The notes beneath the pieces were generated by a model. The model ran no database searches and had not been told where the DNA came from. It saw nothing but the letters and a program-made list of their open reading frames with translations. Positions 8,230-16,506 of a DNA stretch of 64,000 nucleotides are shown here, in pieces (within the stretch, counting starts at the first letter, position 1; each line of letters opens with the position of its first letter). This DNA is from Aminobacterium sp. MB27-C1 (lineage in GTDB: Bacteria; Synergistota; Synergistia; Synergistales; Aminobacteriaceae): NCBI RefSeq assembly GCF_030908405.1, contig NZ_CP133089.1, positions 248,001 to 312,000 on the forward strand. The letters run 5' to 3'. Made by a program: the position numbers and the translations under genes.

Positions 8230-9153
8230 TCAAAGAGTTTCGATCATTTTTTGTAGAAGTTTTGCTGCATTATTACAGTCTTTTAATGAACACTTGGCTT
8301 TGGATGTATAAGCTTTTTCCAATGGTATAGCTAGGGATAAAACGGCGCAATCAGTTCCAGACGTGTGAATACCTGCTATAGGAGCGGTATCTGGTGATAT
8401 CGCCGATATTTGAAGTGGTATACTGTGATCCTCTGCAATATCCCTCAGTTCTTTGCTTAAATGAGAGCTTGAAATAACAGCATTATCCCGGCATCTCAGA
8501 ACAGGACCTTTCCCTACCTGTATGGAAGAATCTATAACAGGTTCAATGTGAAGCCCTATTGCTATGCGAGGGACAAGTGTTTGAGCTAAAACGTGACAAC
8601 CCCGTCCGCCCACTATCCCATGAGTGCTGAAACAAAAGTAGCTTTTTCGAAGGAGTGATAGCATATCTTTCTTCTCCAGAAGGGAGAGCAATGTCCACGA
8701 AGCAATACGCCCTTCCAGAGCGGGAGCAGTGATTGAATCTCTTTCAATAGAGAAAGGACCTGTGAGAATGCCTCGATCTCCAGGTTGTGGTAATGTGGCA
8801 TTATTATCAATAGTTATTGAGATTTGGTCATCATTTATTATCCCAGTTGATCCGTTGGTAAAACAAACGGTACTTCCTGATAGCGTAACTAGAGGAAGGG
8901 GGCCCATAGGAGAATAGTAAATACGAGATTTTTCGTCGTGTCCAACTACAACAAAGCTGCACTGATCCAGAGAAACTAAGATCATAACAGATTTGTTTCT
9001 TTCATAGCCCACAGTAACATTCCCTAAAGGATCTCTCGTTATACTCATATCTGATGATAATAATGATTTCAGTCTTTGTTCAATAATACTAGACACATTT
9101 TTTTCAAATGCTGTGGGAGCAAAAGATTCCACAAGGGTACGAAGAAGTTCCAT
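8230..9153 (-). CDS. M42-family paralog with degenerate active site (likely inactive)
   Basis: The 307-residue protein follows the M42 (TET/glutamyl aminopeptidase-like) fold pattern and is the third of three consecutive M42 paralogs, joined to the previous one by a TAATG overlap. Aligned by eye with its intact neighbour, the metal and catalytic residues are gone. The HMDE position reads SLDQ (S61), DDR reads EGR (147-149), the catalytic Glu pair in QEEVG is replaced in HGIVG (178-182), and the late metal His is missing. The frame is otherwise open and well formed, so it is kept as a protein. A structural or regulatory subunit of a mixed oligomer is my inference. The true start is the ATG at 9153; the frame extends further upstream without support. 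Confidence 0.75.
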   Translation of the reverse strand: MELLRTLVESFAPTAFEKNVSSIIEQRLKSLLSSDMSITRDPLGNVTVGYERNKSVMILVSLDQCSFVVVGHDEKSRIYYSPMGPLPLVTLSGSTVCFTNGSTGIINDDQISITIDNNATLPQPGDRGILTGPFSIERDSITAPALEGRIASWTLLSLLEKKDMLSLLRKSYFCFSTHGIVGGRGCHVLAQTLVPRIAIGLHIEPVIDSSIQVGKGPVLRCRDNAVISSSHLSKELRDIAEDHSIPLQISAISPDTAPIAGIHTSGTDCAVLSLAIPLEKAYTSKAKCSLKDCNNAAKLLQKMIETL

Positions 9154-10133
9154 TAGTCGAGCCCTCCTTTCTCTACATATTCTAAGAAAGTTGCAATAAG
9201 GGCGATCGTATGACGAAGGTCCTCTAAATTGGCAACACTGACAGAAGAGTGTATGTAGCGACACGGAACAGAGACAGTTGCACACCGGGCTCCCTCTCCT
9301 GCAATGTGAACAACTCCACCGTCGTTTCCTCCACCCATTATTCGACGTCTTTGCCATGGAATACCGTTTTCTTCGGCGAGGGAACAAAGTTTTTCACTGA
9401 GTTGTACATCAAAACAGCTTGTGTTATCGGCAATGGAAATTGCGGGGCCATTTCCAAGCGTCGTAGAGTGTCTATATGGTTCAACTGTAGGAAGGTCTGA
9501 GCAAACGGTTCCTTCAAGAACAATGCCAATTTGAGGTTTAACTCTATATGAAGCTGAAAGAGCTCCCCGTTCCCCGACTTCTTCCTGAGAAGAAAAAACG
9601 CCATATAGGGGTAAATCCCATTTTTTTTGTAAAACTGAGGCTAAAACGCAACATCCAGCTCTATCATCTAGGGCTTTTGCCTTTACTGATGTACCGTATA
9701 AAGGCCCATACTGCGTATCAAAAGCAATGTAATCTCCTACTGCAACAAGCTGAGAGGTTTCGTCGGCAGTCGTTGTTCCTATATCGATATATGAATTTTC
9801 AAAAGAATCTTCCATCCTGACGATTCCAGGAATGCGATTCGGGCCGATCTTTACCGTTTTAGATGAGAGGACTTGTTCATGAACTCCACCAGATGGAGTG
9901 AAAGAGATTGTTCCATCTTTTCTTATTGCTGTAACTATAAAACCGACTTCGTCCATATGGGCCACTATCATTACCTTGGGATGCTGAGTATTTCCGTTTT
10001 GATATGTAATAAGGCTTCCGAGGGGATCGACATCCATCTGATCGACTTTTCCGGAGAGAGATTGTTTGATGAATTCTCTAACATCTTTTTCATCACCACA
10101 GACTCCTATCAGGTTTGTAAGAGTTTTAAGCAT
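9153..10133 (-). CDS. M42-family aminopeptidase (TET-like), catalytically intact
   Basis: This is a cytosolic two-metal aminopeptidase of the M42 family, whose members form large self-compartmentalised shells that trim peptides. The 326-residue protein has the expected set: H59 in AHMDEVGF, D157 in LDDRAG, the E184-E185 pair in QEEVGERG, E207 in LEGT and H295 in CRYIHS. It is the middle gene of three M42 paralogs and overlaps the upstream gene by eight bases, with its ribosome-binding site inside that gene. It is the only one of the three that keeps all these residues, so it probably supplies the catalytic activity. Which peptides it prefers is unknown. Confidence 0.92.
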   Translation of the reverse strand: MLKTLTNLIGVCGDEKDVREFIKQSLSGKVDQMDVDPLGSLITYQNGNTQHPKVMIVAHMDEVGFIVTAIRKDGTISFTPSGGVHEQVLSSKTVKIGPNRIPGIVRMEDSFENSYIDIGTTTADETSQLVAVGDYIAFDTQYGPLYGTSVKAKALDDRAGCCVLASVLQKKWDLPLYGVFSSQEEVGERGALSASYRVKPQIGIVLEGTVCSDLPTVEPYRHSTTLGNGPAISIADNTSCFDVQLSEKLCSLAEENGIPWQRRRIMGGGNDGGVVHIAGEGARCATVSVPCRYIHSSVSVANLEDLRHTIALIATFLEYVEKGGLD

Positions 10134-11172
10134 ATAAAGTCTCCTCCTTTGTCATGGAATCAAGCAGAGGAAGGCTCTCTGATATCAAAGCAAAAGCATT
10201 ATTGAGGTCATTGGTGGAGATGATTTCTGTACTACTTGCTCTATATGTTACTGGCAACTCGATAAGAGCTGATGGAATTCCACCTGCCGCTGTTTGTAGC
10301 GCCCATATATCTGAAAAACGACGTTCACCAGAAGCTCGTAGTTGAAGTTGCATATTTTTTTCTTTTGCATGTGTGCGCAAAGCATTTGTTACGAATGGAT
10401 GTGCTGCCGGTCCTGAGTATGAGACGGGCCCATTTGCCAAGGAGATGGGGGAATGGGGTGTTTCCTTGCTTTGGGCGGTTGTTGAATCTAAAACAAGGGC
10501 AATATGAGGTTTTTCGGCTATAGCAGCAGCAACTGCTCCTTTAAAAGCATTGTAATGTTGCGCAGCGAAGACGATGTTGAGATCGCTTTCAAGATGAGGA
10601 ATATTTTCGAGTAAGGAAAGAAGGAGAGAAGCTCCCCAGCGATCAGAGAGAGCTCGACCACATATTTTCCCTTGTGCCAGCGAGGTGGCTTTTCGTCTAA
10701 CAACTGCTGTTGTTCCTGGTACTATCCATTCGGGTATGGAGTCTCTAAATGTCAGCCCCAAGTCTATTCTTAAATTTTCCTCTGATAGAGGAGCTTTACG
10801 TTCCTCAGCTTTTAAAATATGAGGAGGACGGGTTCCAATTACTCCAAAAAGCGTATGAGAACCATCGCTGATTATAACTTCTTGAGCAGCTACGTCAGAA
10901 GCCTCGAGGCCCCCAACTGTTCTAAAAGCTAGAAAGCCTTTTTCATGTCCTGTTATTACGATTCCCGGTTCATCGTAATGTGTGAGAATCATAAGTTGTC
11001 TTGAAGAGTCTTTTCCTGGGATTTTAATAATGAGAGATTCTAATTGATCTTTTCTTGCGTATTTCTTGTATTTTTCTGGAATTAAACCTATAAGTGTGTC
11101 TGCACAAAAGTTTTCTGCACCACACACAGCTTGTTGCTCAGCCAAAAATTCAAGATGTTGAGCAATATCCAT
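10126..11172 (-). CDS. M42-family paralog with partly lost active site
   Basis: This 348-residue protein is the first of the three tandem M42 paralogs. It keeps H65 in THYDEPG, D177 in SDRWG and D229 in VLDST. The catalytic Glu pair of QEEVG is changed to QHYNAF (205-210), and the final metal-binding His position is Arg (R311 in TYRASS). It should therefore be unable to do normal M42 chemistry, though metal binding at part of the site may persist. A GGAG box precedes the ATG. It follows the peptide-binding-protein gene after a terminator. I infer a role as partner or scaffold of the intact paralog; a new activity is also possible. Confidence 0.78.
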   Translation of the reverse strand: MDIAQHLEFLAEQQAVCGAENFCADTLIGLIPEKYKKYARKDQLESLIIKIPGKDSSRQLMILTHYDEPGIVITGHEKGFLAFRTVGGLEASDVAAQEVIISDGSHTLFGVIGTRPPHILKAEERKAPLSEENLRIDLGLTFRDSIPEWIVPGTTAVVRRKATSLAQGKICGRALSDRWGASLLLSLLENIPHLESDLNIVFAAQHYNAFKGAVAAAIAEKPHIALVLDSTTAQSKETPHSPISLANGPVSYSGPAAHPFVTNALRTHAKEKNMQLQLRASGERRFSDIWALQTAAGGIPSALIELPVTYRASSTEIISTNDLNNAFALISESLPLLDSMTKEETLYA

Positions 11173-11194
11173 TGTTTACATCTCCTTCATTCTC

Positions 11195-11233
11195 CGGAAA
11201 AAGGCCGTCAGCGCGCTATGTGCCGACGGCCTT
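11195..11233 (-). terminator. Rho-independent terminator after the peptide-binding-protein gene
   Basis: AAGGCCGTC (11201-11209) pairs with GACGGCCTT (11225-11233), followed on the minus strand by a short T run. It sits between the binding-protein gene and the M42 trio, so the M42 genes are probably transcribed by partial read-through or from their own promoter. Confidence 0.8.
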
Positions 11234-11256
11234 AGAGGTGCTTTTATGAGTCGATA

Positions 11257-12834
11257 TTAGTCTTTGTATGTTGTGTTTGTAACTTTTACAAAATCAAGAG
11301 GAATTAACATGATATCATGAACGCCTCTGTTCACAGCAGTAAGGTTTGAACGGGTATAAATGGGTACCCATGGAACTTCTTCATTCATTATAGTCTGCGC
11401 CCTGGCATAGGCCTGACGGCGAACTTCCTGGTCTACGGAAGAGAATCCCATCATAACGGCCTCATCAACTTCTTTATTGGCGTAAAATGTTCTGTTTGCA
11501 CCGTTAGGAACCCACTGATCAGAAAGAGTAAGTGGTCTGTATACCCAGTCAGCATCTCCTGTCGATGGTGACCAACCGTAGTAGATAACCTGGCTTGTAT
11601 TTTCCTCAACAGGTTTTCTTGTTTCAGCCAAGAATGTACCCCAGTCCATAACAGCCATTTTTGCATCCATACCGATTTTGGAGAGATATGCTTGAACTGC
11701 TTCTGGAATCTTCAGTGCGGGAGTGTTTCTTCCATGTGTGAGAAGTTTTACGTGAAGAGTCTTCCCGTCTTTTTCAAGAATCCCGTCTCCGTTGCTATCT
11801 TTCCAGCCAGCTTCGGCAAGAAGAGCTTTTGCTTTTTCGGGATTGTAGGGGAGTCCTTCTACTTCTGAGTAACCGTTAACAAGAGGAGCTACCATTGAGT
11901 TTACAGGTGTTGCAAATCCCATCATGATATTTTTGCAGATTGCCTCTCTGTCAATGGCCATAAATATAGCCTGGCGAACTTTAACATCTTTCAAGATTTC
12001 ATCCTGACAGTTTAAGGCAAGGAACTGAACCATAACGGAAGGCCCTATGCGCATATCTATTTTCTTGCTTTCCTTTAAACGGGCAACATCCTGTGGGGGA
12101 ACCTGCTCTGCAACATCAATTTCTCCTGTTTCCATCATCATGGCTCTGGCAGAGTCTTCAGGAATTGTCTTGAAGATTACTTTTTTCAGTTTGGGTTTAC
12201 CACCCCAGTACTTGTCATAAGCTTTTAGAGCAATGTAGTCGCCCTGAAGCCATTCGTCAAGCATAAAGGCACCTGTCCCAGAAGGGTTACGAACGAAATC
12301 TCTGTTTTCATCAACACCTTTGGGGTCAAGAATAAGTCCAGCAGTATGTGAAAGGATGTTTAGGAAAGCACCAAAAGATGTTTTAAGGTTGAAAACTACA
12401 GTATATTCGTCTTTTACTTCCACAGAATCTACGATAGGTGCGTAGAGGGAAGAACGTTTGTATTTCCCAGAAAGGATGCGATCAAAGTTTTTCTTTACAG
12501 CTTCTGCGTTAAAGGGAGTTCCACTGTGGAATGTTACACCTTCTCTAAGGTGGAATGTCCATGTTTTCCCATCTTCAGAGATATCCCAACTGGTAGCCAG
12601 TCGAGGCTGAATTTTCATCTCTTCATCAAAAGAGACAAGTCCCTCGTAGATACTATGACACACTTCTTCTGAAGGGGTATCTGTGAGATCTTGAGGATCC
12701 ATGCCAAGAGCCTCGGTGCCCTTACCAATAAGGAGTGTATCCTTACTGGATGCCGCTGCTATTCCTGCAAAACAAAAGACTACGAGAAGAACTGTTAGAA
12801 CAAGTATGAGAGAACGTTTTACTGATACACCCAT
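11257..12834 (-). CDS. Peptide ABC transporter substrate-binding protein (SBP_bac_5, DppA/OppA type)
   Basis: This is an extracytoplasmic binding protein for di- or oligopeptides. It begins with a basic stretch and a hydrophobic signal segment (about residues 5-27) ending near AAASS. Family blocks follow: the TWTFHLREGVTFHSGTPF region (about 90) and the VRQAIFMAIDRE region (about 285). It is about 525 residues. The start could be the ATG at 12834 or an upstream TTG at 12840; a GGAGG box serves either. It lies between an M55 D-aminopeptidase gene and the M42 trio on the same strand, and probably feeds the dppBCDF transporter encoded divergently at 14722-18439. Ligand specificity is unknown. 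Confidence 0.92.
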   Translation of the reverse strand: MGVSVKRSLILVLTVLLVVFCFAGIAAASSKDTLLIGKGTEALGMDPQDLTDTPSEEVCHSIYEGLVSFDEEMKIQPRLATSWDISEDGKTWTFHLREGVTFHSGTPFNAEAVKKNFDRILSGKYKRSSLYAPIVDSVEVKDEYTVVFNLKTSFGAFLNILSHTAGLILDPKGVDENRDFVRNPSGTGAFMLDEWLQGDYIALKAYDKYWGGKPKLKKVIFKTIPEDSARAMMMETGEIDVAEQVPPQDVARLKESKKIDMRIGPSVMVQFLALNCQDEILKDVKVRQAIFMAIDREAICKNIMMGFATPVNSMVAPLVNGYSEVEGLPYNPEKAKALLAEAGWKDSNGDGILEKDGKTLHVKLLTHGRNTPALKIPEAVQAYLSKIGMDAKMAVMDWGTFLAETRKPVEENTSQVIYYGWSPSTGDADWVYRPLTLSDQWVPNGANRTFYANKEVDEAVMMGFSSVDQEVRRQAYARAQTIMNEEVPWVPIYTRSNLTAVNRGVHDIMLIPLDFVKVTNTTYKD

Positions 12835-12942
12835 ATACAATCACTCCTCCATATTTTGATAATGGTGAAAATTACAAACAAGCATAAATATACCTAGCGC
12901 TGCTTCCCCCCCTTCTTGTCTGCTTAAAAGTAGCTTTTTTGT

Positions 12943-13776
12943 TTAAAGCTTGATAGACGCAGCGAGGGATGTGGCAATGCCCATCCAGCGGCGCATCTCT
13001 TCCATGGAGTTTCCATCCATACGTACTGTTCGTCCATCAATTCGTGTTACTCCGGGAGTGTACGAAACTTCATCACATTGGCGAGTATGTTTGAAAGTAA
13101 GTTCTAGAGAGTAAGGATGTGTAATGTTCATTATGGGTGCTTTGCCAGCGCGAAGAGTTTCAACGGCCCTTTTGGCGGCGTCTTTTAAAAGAGGAAAAGT
13201 TGCTGAAGGTGGTAAAAGCTTGGCGCAGCTGTTGGAGCGTCCTTCTTTTACTGCGCATGTTACAATTTCTTTCCCCAAGAGATTTTCGGCTTCTCGACAT
13301 ACGGCCTTATCTCCAGTAACAAGAGCTACAGGAATGCTTTTTTCAGCACATACAGCAGCATTTAATCCTGTTTCTCCTACGGGCATTCCGTTAAGTTTTG
13401 CGTTGAAAATAGTGCTTCCAGATACAGTGTGATCAAGAACCGCATGAAGGGTTCCTGCCATAGCATGGTATCCTACGAAGAAAACTCCATCACATCCATC
13501 TGTTCCCTCTATCATTCCTAAAGCTTTAGGAGTACCTGAAATAAGGCGAACGTTTGCTGGAAGCTGCGAAACATCCACATTGATCATACGTGCATGTGAA
13601 TCGTTCACGAGAATTTCTGTAGCCCCTCCTTCGAGAGCTCCTTCTATTACTGCTTGTAGGTCATGAAGCTGCATTGTACATCCGAAGGCATATTCTACTG
13701 GTGCATCTGCCCGAACGTGGAGCGAACTGACTATACCTGTAGCGCCTTCCATATCTACACTTACATAGATTTTCAC
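12943..13776 (-). CDS. dppA: M55 D-aminopeptidase (DppA type)
   Basis: The M55 family are zinc enzymes that release N-terminal D-amino acids from peptides. Bacillus subtilis DppA, at the head of its dipeptide-permease operon, is the model. The 277-residue protein starts MKIYVSVDMEG with D8 and E10, and keeps H61 (NDSHARM), H104 (VGYHAMAG) and E135 (VGETGLNA). These match the family's metal and catalytic positions. The start is GTG with GAGGTG seven bases upstream. It is the first gene of the leftward unit and diverges from the GntR regulator gene. As in Bacillus, it sits with peptide transport genes, so D-residue peptides such as peptidoglycan fragments are a plausible substrate. Confidence 0.93.
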   Translation of the reverse strand: MKIYVSVDMEGATGIVSSLHVRADAPVEYAFGCTMQLHDLQAVIEGALEGGATEILVNDSHARMINVDVSQLPANVRLISGTPKALGMIEGTDGCDGVFFVGYHAMAGTLHAVLDHTVSGSTIFNAKLNGMPVGETGLNAAVCAEKSIPVALVTGDKAVCREAENLLGKEIVTCAVKEGRSNSCAKLLPPSATFPLLKDAAKRAVETLRAGKAPIMNITHPYSLELTFKHTRQCDEVSYTPGVTRIDGRTVRMDGNSMEEMRRWMGIATSLAASIKL

Positions 13777-13813
13777 AGGAGATCACCTCAATAGTAAAAA
13801 TACGATGCTTTAA

Positions 13814-13842
13814 TTGACAATTATAAACGCAAGATGTAAAAA
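13814..13842 (+). promoter_or_regulatory. Candidate promoter for the GntR regulator gene
   Basis: A consensus -35 TTGACA (13814-13819) is followed after 17 bases by TAAAAA (13837-13842). The -10 is weak but the spacing is right, and the site lies about 70 bases upstream of the GTG start in a divergent gap. Confidence 0.4.
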
Positions 13843-13851
13843 TGGATAGAC

Positions 13852-13865
13852 AAATGGACCCATTT
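13852..13865. promoter_or_regulatory. Possible GntR operator
   Basis: AAATGG-AC-CCATTT is a perfect 6-2-6 palindrome between the divergent dppA and GntR genes, just downstream of the candidate regulator promoter. GntR-family proteins commonly bind short palindromes in their own promoter region. Assignment to this regulator is inference. Confidence 0.35.
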
Positions 13866-13909
13866 TTAGATTCATTTATTATTTGCTCCATCCAAAAGGG
13901 GGAGAGCAA

Positions 13910-14608
13910 GTGGAGGGGAAGCTACGCGCCGACGAAATTGTTTTCCGATATGTCATATCGAAATTGGTCTCTAGGGAGTTGCATCCTGGAGAGAGAGTAT
14001 ACGAACCGGCACTTTGCAGGGAACTTGGAGTAAGCAGAACGCCAGTTCGTCAAGCTATAAGTAGACTTATCTCAGAGGGTGTTCTTGAAAATTGTGAGGG
14101 ACAGAAAGGCTATAGTGTGCCTATTTTAACCCCTGAAGATATGTTCAAAGTATATTCTACGCGTGAAATGGTTGAGGCTAAGTGTGCGTATTATGCAGCG
14201 CTTAATGCTTCAGACGAGGATGTTGCCTTACTTTGGAACATGAACAGACAAGAACATCTTCTTTACGAAACAGACGATAAAGAACGTTTTGCAACACTTA
14301 ACGAAAAATTCCATATCACAATCAGTACTCTAAGTAAAAATATATACTTACAACGATTTGCAGTACAACTTTATTGGAGAGCCCAACTTTATACCTTTTA
14401 TCTCGGTAGTTTTTATCGCTATTATCGCTCTCTTGCCGAGAGGAAATCTCATCCTCGTGATCCTGAACATCATACGAATAAAGAGCATGCCCGAGTTATT
14501 TCGGCTATTCAGAATAGATGCCCTGACGAAGCTCATCAAGCCATGGCAGAACATATTCGCCGAACGTACGAACATTTTTGCAGAATAGAAAAATCTAATA
14601 ATTTCTAG
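13910..14608 (+). CDS. GntR-family transcriptional regulator (FadR/FCD subfamily)
   Basis: The N-terminal winged helix is seen in the PGERVYEPALCRELGVSR-TPVRQAISRL region (about 25-52), a classic GntR motif. The C-terminal all-helical FCD ligand domain (about 80-225) has the EMVEAKCAYYAAL-type opening. FCD regulators usually bind small organic acids or amino acids, often through a metal. The start is GTG 13910 after a GGGGGAG box, giving 232 residues. The gene is divergent from the dppA unit and upstream of the dppBCDF cluster on its own strand, so it probably controls peptide transport and hydrolysis genes on both sides. Its ligand is unknown. Confidence 0.88.
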   Translation: MEGKLRADEIVFRYVISKLVSRELHPGERVYEPALCRELGVSRTPVRQAISRLISEGVLENCEGQKGYSVPILTPEDMFKVYSTREMVEAKCAYYAALNASDEDVALLWNMNRQEHLLYETDDKERFATLNEKFHITISTLSKNIYLQRFAVQLYWRAQLYTFYLGSFYRYYRSLAERKSHPRDPEHHTNKEHARVISAIQNRCPDEAHQAMAEHIRRTYEHFCRIEKSNNF

Positions 14609-14721
14609 ATTCGGAAAGGAGGTGTTCCTGAGAAAAATCTAGGAAAGTGAAATGGCAACACTGGAATCGTTGTAACGAAACTATGATGACGTAATTTGTT
14701 ACGGAGTTATGGAGGTGTAGT

Positions 14722-15642
14722 ATGGGACGTTTTGTTGCCAGAAGGTTGATAATGCTTATTCCTGTTCTTTTCGGAGTCTCCATTATTGCCTTCATGATCT
14801 TACATTTGGCTCCTGGCGATCCAGCAGAAATGTTAGCCGGGGTCGAAGCTTCCCAACAAGAAATCGAGCTAATCAGAGAACGTTTTGGGTTAAACCAACC
14901 CCTTCACATTCAATATTTCAGGTTTTTAAGAGGTGTGGTTACAGGTGATATGCTTTCGTTGAAATATGAACAGCCTGTTTATAAGATTATTGGACCTCGC
15001 CTGAAAAATACTCTGATCCTTTCTGTAGCTGCAATGGCTATTTCTATTATTTTGGGTGTTATTGCCGGAGTACTGGCAGCGGTCTACAGGTATTCATGGC
15101 TTGATTATTTAGCCACAGTTCTTGCTCTATTAGGAATTTCTATGCCGGTTTTTTGGTGGGGGCTTCTCATGATTCTTGTCTTTGCGGTGAATTTAATGTG
15201 GCTTCCTTCTGGAGGTATGGGGGGAATTAGGAATTTAGTACTCCCGGCCATCGTCTTAGGTACGGCATCCATGGGAATCATAACTCGTATGACTCGCTCA
15301 AGTATGCTTGATGTTTTGAGACAGGATTATATTACGACAGCTCGAGCGAAGGGGCTTTTAGAGAAAATTGTTATTGTCCGTCATGCTTTGCGAAACGCTA
15401 TGATTCCAACAATAACAGTTATAGGACTTCAGTTTGGAGGGCACCTTGCTGGAGCAGTTCTTACAGAGAGCGTTTTTTCATGGCCCGGAGTGGGACGACT
15501 TCTTGTCGGGTCGATTCTTGCCCGAGATTATCCCGTCGTTCAGACAACATTGTTGATCGTGGCGGCAATTTTTGTTTTTGCCAATCTTATGGTCGATATT
15601 TTATACGCTTATCTTGATCCGAGGATTCGTTATCATGGCTAA
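14722..15642 (+). CDS. dppB: Peptide ABC transporter permease (DppB/OppB type)
   Basis: This is an inner-membrane permease subunit of a peptide ABC importer. Its 306 residues give six hydrophobic segments, and it starts with the usual ARRLIMLIPVLFGVSIIAF-type leader helix. The coupling (EAA) loop appears as TARAKGLLEKIVIVRHALRNAMIP (about 210). The C-terminus reads LDPRIRYHG, typical of DppB. GGAGGTG precedes the ATG. The upstream gap of 113 bases from the regulator gene may hold a promoter. The gene overlaps dppC by eight bases. Confidence 0.94.
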   Translation: MGRFVARRLIMLIPVLFGVSIIAFMILHLAPGDPAEMLAGVEASQQEIELIRERFGLNQPLHIQYFRFLRGVVTGDMLSLKYEQPVYKIIGPRLKNTLILSVAAMAISIILGVIAGVLAAVYRYSWLDYLATVLALLGISMPVFWWGLLMILVFAVNLMWLPSGGMGGIRNLVLPAIVLGTASMGIITRMTRSSMLDVLRQDYITTARAKGLLEKIVIVRHALRNAMIPTITVIGLQFGGHLAGAVLTESVFSWPGVGRLLVGSILARDYPVVQTTLLIVAAIFVFANLMVDILYAYLDPRIRYHG

Positions 15643-16501
15643 TCAGAAAACTCGAAAATCAACAACTCATATAGCGCTTATTTGGCGGCGGTTACGACGA
15701 AATAAAATTGCAGTTTTTGGATTTTTGCTTATTACTCTTTATGTTGTGGCTGCCATATTTGCTCCTGTTTTAGCACCCTATGATCCGACAGAGCAGGATT
15801 TAAGCCTGAGCCTGGCTCCTATGTCATCGGAACATTGGCTTGGGTGCGATGATTTCGGGAGGGATATATTGAGCCGTATTATTTACGGAGCAAGAACCTC
15901 TCTGATCATTCAGCTTACCTCTGTTGTCATAGCTCTTTTCGTTGGAGTTTTTCTCGGAGCTGTGGGGGGCTATTTTGGGGGCTGGATAGATGAAGTCATT
16001 ATGCGATTCATGGATATTATGCTTGCATTCCCAGGAATGCTTCTTGCCCTTGCTATTGTTGCAATGTTGGGGCCGAACTTAACCAACCTTATCATTGCAA
16101 TTGGAATTTATTCTGTTCCTCAGTTTGCAAGAATAACAAGAGGTTCTGTCATTAGCGTAAAACAGAACGACTATGTGACAGCAGCCAGAGCCATAGGAGA
16201 AACTGATAATTCAATTATATGGCATTACGTGCTTCCTAATGCTATATCTCCCATTATTGTTCAAACATCTTTGAGAATGGCGACGGTACTTCTTACGGCG
16301 GCTGGTTTGGGATTTTTAGGACTCGGAGTACAGCCTCCTACAGCGGAGTGGGGAACGATGTTAAGTTCTGCACGAATTTATCTTCGAAGTGCCCCCCATG
16401 TTGCTATTATTCCAGGGTTATGCATTATGCTTGTCGTATTAGGATTTAACTTCCTTGGCGATGGATTACAGGATGCACTTAACCCACGACTGAAGGAGTG
16501 A
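15635..16501 (+). CDS. dppC: Peptide ABC transporter permease (DppC/OppC type)
   Basis: This is the second permease subunit. The start is ATG 15635 (MANQKTRK), overlapping the dppB stop by eight bases; a longer frame upstream overlaps dppB too far. About 288 residues carry an N-terminal cytoplasmic segment, the OppC-like first helix and the periplasmic HWLGCDDFGRDILSRIIYGAR block. The EAA loop is AARAIGETDNSIIWHYVLPNAISP. The end reads GDGLQDALNPR, as usual for DppC. It forms the channel with DppB. Confidence 0.94.
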   Translation: MANQKTRKSTTHIALIWRRLRRNKIAVFGFLLITLYVVAAIFAPVLAPYDPTEQDLSLSLAPMSSEHWLGCDDFGRDILSRIIYGARTSLIIQLTSVVIALFVGVFLGAVGGYFGGWIDEVIMRFMDIMLAFPGMLLALAIVAMLGPNLTNLIIAIGIYSVPQFARITRGSVISVKQNDYVTAARAIGETDNSIIWHYVLPNAISPIIVQTSLRMATVLLTAAGLGFLGLGVQPPTAEWGTMLSSARIYLRSAPHVAIIPGLCIMLVVLGFNFLGDGLQDALNPRLKE

Positions 16502-16506
16502 TTGTC

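Noticed and set aside
9154-9387. N-terminal extension of the degenerate M42 gene
   Set aside because: The extension lies fully within the upstream M42 gene in another frame, and the ATG at 9153 forms a TAATG junction with good spacing.
14609-14721. Leader peptide after an AAAGGAGGTG box near 14616
   Set aside because: The following GTG frame is only six codons and shows no regulatory codon run; probably a stray Shine-Dalgarno-like sequence.
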